A stretch of 55,975 nt of DNA from Clostridiales bacterium (lineage in GTDB: Bacteria; Bacillota; Clostridia; Oscillospirales; Oscillospiraceae). The DNA lies in NCBI GenBank assembly GCA_014799475.1, contig JAAVHX010000020.1:1-55975 (forward strand). Direction: 5' to 3'. This document shows positions 50,846-55,975 of the stretch, piece by piece; within the stretch, counting starts at the first letter, position 1, and every line of letters starts with the position of its first letter. Below the pieces are notes generated by a model that was not told the origin of the DNA, made no database searches, and saw nothing but the letters and a program-made list of their open reading frames with translations. Made by a program: the position numbers and the translations under genes.

Positions 50846-51220
50846 TTAGTCCTCATTATACAACGTGTTCAGCATTTCGGTGAGTTCGTCCAGGCCTACG
50901 GCCCCCGCCCGGGCGGCGTCCACCGCCTGGGACAGGTGCTCTTCGATCTGGCAGAGGACAGCTTCCCGCCGGGTCTCCCGGTCCTGGGCGGCCACGAAGC
51001 AGCCCTTGCCGGGGACGGTGGTGAGGAAGCCCTCCCGCTCCAGCTCCTCATAGGCCCGTTTGGTGGTGATGACGGAGATGCGCAGGTCGCGGGCCAGCAG
51101 CCGCATGGAGGGCAGGGCCTCGCCCTCGGGAAGCTGGCCGGAAAGGATGAGCCCTTTCAGTTGGCGGACGATCTGCTCATAGATCGGCACGCCGGAGGAA
51201 TTGCTGATGATGATGTCCAT
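50846..51220 (-). CDS. GntR-family regulator, YtrA type
   Basis: A 124-residue short GntR protein. The winged HTH (VPIYEQIVRQLKGLILSGQL, PSMRLLARDLRISVITTKRAY, EGFLTTVPGKGCFVA) is followed by only about 50 residues of dimerization helix, the YtrA class. The start at 51220 has GAGGTG upstream. It represses its own operon, probably through the palindrome overlapping the start of transcription. Confidence 0.92.
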   Translation of the reverse strand: MDIIISNSSGVPIYEQIVRQLKGLILSGQLPEGEALPSMRLLARDLRISVITTKRAYEELEREGFLTTVPGKGCFVAAQDRETRREAVLCQIEEHLSQAVDAARAGAVGLDELTEMLNTLYNED

Positions 51221-51240
51221 GGTACACCTCATTGTTTTTC

Positions 51241-51289
51241 TGTATATATACGATATACACAGTATAGACGGACTGCGCCTGTTTGTCAA
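51241..51289 (-). promoter_or_regulatory. Promoter and GntR operator of ABC exporter operon
   Basis: On the minus strand, TTGACA (51284-51289), 17 bases and TATACT (51261-51266) are followed by GTGTATATCGTATATATACA (51241-51260), a palindrome of the YtrA GTGTA-TACAC type placed at the transcript start. Confidence 0.75.
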
Positions 51290-51314
51290 TAGGGGAGGGC
51301 GAAAAATTTTTGGC

Positions 51315-51349
51315 AAAAAAGCTGCCGCCTCCCAAATGAGAGGCGGCAG
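51315..51349 (-). terminator. Terminator downstream of nitrilase-family gene
   Basis: ctgccgcctc (51322-51331) pairs with gaggcggcag (51340-51349); reading on the minus strand, GCTTTTTT follows. Confidence 0.8.
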
Positions 51350-51533
51350 TGGCCGGGAGAAATCTATCGAGTCAAAATAAAGAGCCGAAGCGGGCACAAA
51401 GCTCTTTTTGGTTACTTTTTCTTTCAATTATGGGGATGCTGGTTCAGCCTTAATCAATGTCGTATAATCTCAAGCATTTCCAGCATTCCGTTACCTCTGT
51501 TAAGACAATTCAAGCAGTTTGAAACAGCTTCGG

Positions 51534-51555
51534 TTGTGTACTAAATTGTGTACTA
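51534..51555 (+). repeat. gtgtact repeat, left of nitrilase island
   Basis: ttgtgtacta-aattgtgtacta is an internal double motif. A similar double motif lies in the same orientation at 52384-52404, so imperfect direct repeats frame the AT-rich gene. Confidence 0.45.
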
Positions 51556-51608
51556 TATCTCAGAAGAATAGCAGTCTCCCAGCCTTCCAAACAAGCTGGA
51601 ATTTGCCT

Positions 51609-52331
51609 CTATACAACATCATCTATGTCTACGATCAAAATGCCTTCTTGGTCAAATGGAAGCCGATCCAGGATTTGTCCGTTGCAAAAATAAAATGCAC
51701 CACCGTGATTGAGGGGTTCATAGTCAATTGGATTGACCATCAAGACGTGTTCTGCTACTAATGCGGCTTGTCTTGCGTATGATACCATTTCCTCACAATT
51801 CCATTCTTCCACGGTAAAATTAACATATACGGGCCAAATCAATAGATGCTTTGTTTTGAATTTCTCAGGGCAATCCCACATATCGCCGCATAGGGCAATC
51901 CTGATTTTATGATTATGGAAGGTGAATTCCTGTATTATATTTCCTTCCTGATAATGCTCATCTGTTTTCATGTATTCTTTCCAGCCTTTTGTAATCCTCC
52001 TGTAATTATGCAAAACCTTTCCCCCTTCAATGACAATACAGGAAGAATACAAACTTTCTTTTGCTCTCTCAATATACCCTGTCAGCAGCGCTACGCCATA
52101 TTCCTTTGACCACTTGCACAATTGACAAATAGTCTCCGACTTCATCTCTAACGCCATTTCTTTGTCAATCGTGTAGTCCCAGCAGAGCGAATCAAAGCCC
52201 TGCAAATAGGCCTCTCCAAAGCAGAGTAAATCTACTTTCCCTTGAGACTCTCGCATAGCCCTTTCAATTTGTGACATATTGAATGACACATTCTTGTTTT
52301 TACATTCAAAAGCTGCTAAACCAATTCGCAT
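51609..52331 (-). CDS. Nitrilase-superfamily amidohydrolase
   Basis: A 240-residue carbon-nitrogen hydrolase with the catalytic triad: E40 (LLCFGEAYLQG), K115 (YRRITKGW) and C148 (ALCGDMWDC). The start at 52331 has GGAGAATG. It would cleave an amide or carbamoyl bond in the cytoplasm; the substrate is unknown. Much more AT-rich than its neighbours and framed by gtgtact repeats, which points to acquisition by transfer. Confidence 0.85.
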   Translation of the reverse strand: MRIGLAAFECKNKNVSFNMSQIERAMRESQGKVDLLCFGEAYLQGFDSLCWDYTIDKEMALEMKSETICQLCKWSKEYGVALLTGYIERAKESLYSSCIVIEGGKVLHNYRRITKGWKEYMKTDEHYQEGNIIQEFTFHNHKIRIALCGDMWDCPEKFKTKHLLIWPVYVNFTVEEWNCEEMVSYARQAALVAEHVLMVNPIDYEPLNHGGAFYFCNGQILDRLPFDQEGILIVDIDDVV

Positions 52332-52383
52332 TGTACATTCTCCAATTAAATTCGATTTGTCGTTCTGCACCAAAACAAAGCAC

Positions 52384-52404
52384 TTGTGTACTTTTTGTGT
52401 ACCA
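52384..52404 (+). repeat. gtgtact repeat, right of nitrilase island
   Basis: ttgtgtact-ttttgtgtacca matches the left copy at 51534 in orientation and layout. The adjacent DNA toward the DegV gene returns to GC-rich host sequence. Confidence 0.45.
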
Positions 52405-52482
52405 ATCACCACCCGAACCCCTGAAAGCATTGCGCCGCAATGGGTGCAGGCAGCTGATACCTTTAACTTTCAAAAAAGGAGC

Positions 52483-53355
52483 TCAGCGGTGCTTGCCCAT
52501 GAAGAACAGGGCCACGCACCCCGGTCCGGTGTGGGCGCCGATGACGGGGCCAATGGAGTTGATGATGATTTCCTTCGTCCCATAGCGCGCCTTGATCTCG
52601 CCGGCCACAAACTGGGCGTCCTCCATGCAGTCGCTGTTGCTGATGAACATGGTCTGGGCGGCGGGGTCGTCGGCCAGCTCGCCCACCTTGTCCACCAGGG
52701 CCTTGAGGGACGCCTTGCGGCCCCGGGCGGTGTCCACCTTGATGAGGTGGCCCTCGTTGTCCACGTGCATGACGGGCTTGATCTGGAGCATGGTGCCCAC
52801 CACGGCGGTGGCGGCGGACACTCGCCCGCCCTTCTTCAGGAAGAACAGGTCGTTGACGGTGAACCAGTGGCACTGGTTGAGCTTGTTGGCCTCCGCCCAG
52901 TCCCGAACCTCTTCGATGGACTTGCCCGCCTGGCGCAGCTTGGCCGCCTGGTACACCAGCATCCCTTGGCCCAGGGAGGCGCACAGGGTGTCCACGGTGT
53001 ACACCTTGCGGTCAGGGTACTGCTCCGCCAGCTCATCCGCGGCGATTTTGAAGGAGTTGCAGGTGGTGGAAAGCCCCGAGGAGAAGGCCAGCACCAGCGC
53101 GTCCTTCCCCTGCTTCAAGACGGCCTCGATGGCGTCGGTGGCCTCGCCCACGTTGACGGCGTTGGTGGTGGCCATCAGGCCCTCCTTCTGCTTGCCGTAG
53201 AACGTTTCGGGGGACATCTCGCGGTTATCCGGGTAATTCCGATAGGTCTTGCCATCCATGATGAAGGCCAGAGGGAGCACCTCCAGCTCCAACTCCTTCA
53301 CAATGCTGTCGGGCAGGTCGCAGGACGAATCGGTGATGATGACATAGTTGCTCAT
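52483..53355 (-). CDS. DegV-family fatty-acid-binding protein
   Basis: A 290-residue DegV protein. The opening YVIITDSSCDLP, the SGLSTTCNSF loop that grips the fatty-acid head group, and KKGGRVSAATAVVGTMLQIKP with a final HTGPGCVALFFMG are all family signatures. DegV/FakB proteins present fatty acids to the kinase FakA. GGAGGAACTG precedes the start at 53355. No fakA gene is nearby. Confidence 0.93.
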   Translation of the reverse strand: MSNYVIITDSSCDLPDSIVKELELEVLPLAFIMDGKTYRNYPDNREMSPETFYGKQKEGLMATTNAVNVGEATDAIEAVLKQGKDALVLAFSSGLSTTCNSFKIAADELAEQYPDRKVYTVDTLCASLGQGMLVYQAAKLRQAGKSIEEVRDWAEANKLNQCHWFTVNDLFFLKKGGRVSAATAVVGTMLQIKPVMHVDNEGHLIKVDTARGRKASLKALVDKVGELADDPAAQTMFISNSDCMEDAQFVAGEIKARYGTKEIIINSIGPVIGAHTGPGCVALFFMGKHR

Positions 53356-53427
53356 GGTCAGTTCCTCCAAAGATATAAGATTTGCCTGGGGCAGTTTTCA
53401 CCTATCAAAAAGGCGGGTAAGCCGCTT

Positions 53428-54135
53428 TCACATATCCGCCCAATAGTGGTTCATATCTGAAAACAACTGATATTCAAGTGTTTTTGCGGAGAGCTCCAAG
53501 AAGAGCTCCTCTCCCTGTCCAACCTCTGCCACCACGTCGCGAAGCTTTTCTGTCAATTCCGCGGTGACCGTCCCCGGCCGAAAATAGGCCACGGTTACAT
53601 GGGGCGTAAGCGGGTAGCCCAGAGGGACGATCTCTTGAAACAGCTCGTAATAGGCCATCAGCCTCGCGCAGCTTGTCTCGTCGGCGGGGGCGAATCCCAA
53701 AACCATACTGGTATTTACCATGTTAAACAGCGCTGTCGAGCAAAGGCGGATCGTCTCGCCCTGTTTCGCGATCTGCTTCAGGCGCATCAATGCCGGTTCC
53801 CGCGTGCGGGCAATGCGGTGACTCAGGTCTTGAGCGGGCGTTCCACTCAGCAGATCATGCAGCGTAATATGAAAGGATGACGCCTCCAGCGGTTCCGCCA
53901 GCGCGGGGCCGCAGAGCTGATACAGCCGGTTCTGGATCAAGCCAATCTGCCGCTGGATATGCTCCGGGAGGGGAAACACCACTGTGTTCCCCATAAACGG
54001 CTCCATGTTTCCGCCAACGCCCACTTTCAAGGGCAGGTTGGCGTTGGTTTCAAATCCGCCGCTGTGCGGCAGGCTGTCTGAAACAAATCCCGAGGTACGG
54101 GCCTGGAACGCGGATAGACTTTCTAATTCCTTCAT
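53428..54135 (-). CDS. 2H phosphoesterase / LigT-like protein
   Basis: A 235-residue protein with two H-x-T motifs, SFHITLHD at about residue 87 and TPHVTVAYF at about 180. These define the 2H phosphoesterase superfamily (RNA ligase/cyclic phosphodiesterase-like). The N-terminal 50 residues are poorly conserved in appearance. It starts 10 bases after the upstream DUF1836 stop and is likely cotranscribed. Ribosome binding is weak (GTGAGAAG). The substrate, probably an RNA end or cyclic nucleotide, is unknown. Confidence 0.75.
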   Translation of the reverse strand: MKELESLSAFQARTSGFVSDSLPHSGGFETNANLPLKVGVGGNMEPFMGNTVVFPLPEHIQRQIGLIQNRLYQLCGPALAEPLEASSFHITLHDLLSGTPAQDLSHRIARTREPALMRLKQIAKQGETIRLCSTALFNMVNTSMVLGFAPADETSCARLMAYYELFQEIVPLGYPLTPHVTVAYFRPGTVTAELTEKLRDVVAEVGQGEELFLELSAKTLEYQLFSDMNHYWADM

Positions 54136-54145
54136 TGCGCGCTTC

Positions 54146-54679
54146 TCACTTCTTTTTTTTCAACAGATCCTCGTGTCCCGTGTGCTGGGCCAGGATGGCC
54201 AGGGCCCTGTGGGCGGCAAGCCCATAGGCGTAGCTGCGCATGGCCAGGTCCAGCACCAGCTTGGGCAGGTCTTGGTCGGTCACATCCTCGTCAATGTGTT
54301 CGGCGGCGCCCGTCATGGCCTCGTCCAGATAGCGGCAGAAATACTCGTACTGCTTGTCCGGCGAACGCATCTCCCGGCCCACAGTGGTGAGCACCTTCAT
54401 CTCCCGCACCGACATGACCTGCTTCAAGGCGCTGATGGCGGTGAGATAGGCCAGATGCTCCTGGCCGTATTTTTTCCCATTGGCCCGCTCCACCAGACCG
54501 TCTTTGATGTAATTGTTGATCATGGCGGAGGTGAGGGGGTCGCCGTCGCCAATGGAGATCATCTGCCGGGACAGGTAGGACACCACCTGATCCATGTACA
54601 GCGGAATGTCGGGCAGCCCGTCCCAGCCGTCCGGGCGCTGATCGGTCAACTGCTGCTTTAGTTCGGCCAGCTCCTCCAT
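54146..54679 (-). CDS. DUF1836-domain protein
   Basis: A 177-residue protein. The N-terminal MerR-like winged helix (PDIPLYMDQVVSYLSRQM, then SAMINNYIKDGLVERANGKKYGQEHLAYL) and a helical C-terminus match DUF1836, a Firmicutes family of probable DNA-binding proteins. The start at 54679 has GGAGGGAC. The C-terminal tail LLKKKK may be functional or mark the end of conserved sequence. Confidence 0.85.
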   Translation of the reverse strand: MEELAELKQQLTDQRPDGWDGLPDIPLYMDQVVSYLSRQMISIGDGDPLTSAMINNYIKDGLVERANGKKYGQEHLAYLTAISALKQVMSVREMKVLTTVGREMRSPDKQYEYFCRYLDEAMTGAAEHIDEDVTDQDLPKLVLDLAMRSYAYGLAAHRALAILAQHTGHEDLLKKKK

Positions 54680-54748
54680 GAAATGTCCCTCCAATCTGAT
54701 AGCTGGAATTATATCACATCGTTTTGGGGACGTAAAGAGGGAAAGCGG

Positions 54749-54776
54749 AAAAAAGCCGCCCCCAGGCGGGAGCGGC
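54749..54776 (-). terminator. Terminator of right-hand SLH gene
   Basis: GC-rich stem gccgc/gcggc with inner GC pairs, followed on the minus strand by TTTTTT. Confidence 0.7.
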
Positions 54777-54792
54777 CCTTTTGCGCGTTGTT

Positions 54793-55872
54793 TTAGTTGT
54801 TATAGGCCCGGTAGAGGAAACAGGCAATCTGTCCGCGCTTGCACACCTGGTCGGGGGCGAAGGTGTCGTTGCCGCCGTAGCCGTTGGTGACTTTCTTCTC
54901 CACTGCCCAGTTCACCGCCCCGGCATAGGGGGCGTCGGTGGCCACGTCGGAGAAGCTGGCCGCCTCTTTGGCCTCCGGCTTGCCAAGGGCTTGCCAGATG
55001 TAGGACACCGCCTGGGAGCGGGTGCAGGGGGCGTCTGGGTCAAAGGAACCGTCGATCATTTCCTTCTCATAGGCCCAGTTGATGGCGTCCTGGTAGGAGG
55101 CCGCTGTGGTGATGGGGGCTTTGGCGGCTTGCGGCTTACCCTCGGCCCGCCACAGGAAGGTCAGAATTTGAGCCTGGGTACAGTCCACGTTGGGGGCGAA
55201 GGTGGTCTTGCCGCCGTAGCCGTTGGTGATGTTTTTCCAGGAGGCCCAGAGTGCCTCCGCGTCGCACCAGGAAAGCAGGTCGGTAAATCCGGGGACAGTT
55301 CTGGGGACGATGTTTTCATCGACAAACACGATGCGGACCGCTTTGTTCCAGTCGAAGTCATCATAGCTTCCATGATAGCAAATCAAATAGTTCGCGCCGG
55401 GACAATACCGATCAATAAAGGCTTTGTCCACTAATTCGCCATCCTCGTTGGCGGTAAAAGTCCAACCGTCAACGAAGGTGGCGTCATAGGCTTCACCGAA
55501 GCTGTTGGTTTCGACCACAGAAAGGTAATATCCATCAATAGAAAATTCCTCACCCTTCTTCACGTGGAAATCCAATGTGACGTTGTCGTCAACGAGATAA
55601 GCCTTAAAATCGGCTAAGCCAAACCCATCTATGTCTGCCTCTCTCACCGTCTGCCACCCGATGGAATACAGAAACTCGGCCTCCGGCCCTAAGCTGTCGG
55701 CCCAACTGTATCCCTCCGCGATGCTCTTCCAACTTTCGTACCGGTCTGTGACGATGGCGTTGAAGGAAATGCCCTCCGCTGTCACGGGCGTGGTATCCGC
55801 CGCAAACGCCGGAACTGTCAGCCCCACACACAGGGCCAGCGCGAGGAAAAATGCTGAAAACCGTTTTTTCAT
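54793..55872 (-). CDS. SLH-domain surface protein with unknown N-terminal domain
   Basis: A 359-residue exported protein. The signal peptide (1-25, VPAFA cleavage) precedes a 180-residue domain of unknown fold (TPVTAEGISFNAIVTDRYES). Three SLH repeats then occupy about 206-260, 262-308 and 310-357, with paired TNGYGG motifs and SRSQAVSYIW/KRGQIACFLY helices. It is anchored to secondary cell wall polymer. A TTCTCCTT-complementary AAGGAG-type site lies upstream of the start. Unlike the 720-1289 protein, it has a cargo domain. Confidence 0.88.
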   Translation of the reverse strand: MKKRFSAFFLALALCVGLTVPAFAADTTPVTAEGISFNAIVTDRYESWKSIAEGYSWADSLGPEAEFLYSIGWQTVREADIDGFGLADFKAYLVDDNVTLDFHVKKGEEFSIDGYYLSVVETNSFGEAYDATFVDGWTFTANEDGELVDKAFIDRYCPGANYLICYHGSYDDFDWNKAVRIVFVDENIVPRTVPGFTDLLSWCDAEALWASWKNITNGYGGKTTFAPNVDCTQAQILTFLWRAEGKPQAAKAPITTAASYQDAINWAYEKEMIDGSFDPDAPCTRSQAVSYIWQALGKPEAKEAASFSDVATDAPYAGAVNWAVEKKVTNGYGGNDTFAPDQVCKRGQIACFLYRAYNN

Positions 55873-55975
55873 GTGAGTTCTCTCCTTCTATTATGTTTTC
55901 CAACAGACTGCCCCGGGCGGGTCGCGCGCCCCGCCCAGGCCGTCCGCCGGAAACATAAAAAGCGGTGTCGAGTTA

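Larger units (their letters stand above)
51290..51608. other. Intergenic region between GntR promoter and nitrilase gene
   Basis: It holds a minus-strand terminator (51315-51349) and the left gtgtact repeat (51534-51555). The remainder is AT-rich with no supported gene. Confidence 0.5.

Overview
The window looks like the chromosome of a GC-rich gut-type Clostridia, probably Oscillospiraceae in the Flavonifractor/Lawsonibacter/Pseudoflavonifractor neighbourhood. This is an inference from strong AGGAGG-type ribosome binding sites, S-layer-homology (SLH) surface proteins, YesM/YesN two-component systems, lipoprotein sugar-binding proteins and GC-rich host genes, interrupted by AT-rich islands. 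No species-level marker is present.

Left part (1-14 kb, accessory). On the minus strand lie a partial exported stalk-domain protein, a 42-residue secreted peptide gene and an SLH protein, then a serine recombinase. An AT-rich three-gene operon follows (2524-5351): an sce7726-type PD-(D/E)XK nuclease-like protein, an sce7725-type partner and a zinc-finger/RES-domain protein. It is framed by two copies of a dispersed repeat and is the best candidate for an undescribed defence or toxin system. From 5609 to 13881 lies an 8.2-kb integrated element bounded by identical 45-bp fragments of a tRNA-Thr(GGT) gene. It carries an excisionase-like/tyrosine-integrase fusion, a Tn916/ICEBs1-like Rep_trans relaxase, a truncated FtsK-type coupling protein, a membrane protein and a small Tn916-type protein. 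Its cargo is an unknown AT-rich protein, an SLH lipoprotein and a small XRE regulator.

14-19 kb. After the right att site come a candidate small RNA, an NAD-dependent epimerase and a divergent operon of membrane protein, response regulator, histidine kinase and membrane protein. Three arrays of three 11-bp repeats sit at identical distance from three -10 boxes, marking a probable three-promoter regulon of this two-component system.

19.6-35 kb. A glycan locus: sugar-binding lipoprotein, two ABC permeases, a second binding protein, a YesM kinase and YesN regulator, then a GH94 phosphorylase, a second large clan GH-Q-like protein and a GH30 glycosidase. The three enzymes lack signal peptides, so imported beta-gluco-oligosaccharides are probably cleaved inside the cell, largely by phosphorolysis.

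35-45.3 kb. A nearly complete Lsr autoinducer-2 uptake and processing locus: lsrA-C-D-B-F on the minus strand followed by an AEC-family permease, and divergent lsrR-lsrK followed by a cupin protein. No lsrG is present; the cupin is a plausible replacement.

45.5-55.9 kb. A VanY-type carboxypeptidase; a VanR/VanS-like two-component operon with an exported protein; a YtrA-type GntR regulator with an ABC exporter; an AT-rich nitrilase-family island framed by imperfect repeats; DegV, 2H phosphoesterase-like and DUF1836 genes; and a further SLH protein. No rRNA, complete tRNA, CRISPR array or IS transposase was recognised.
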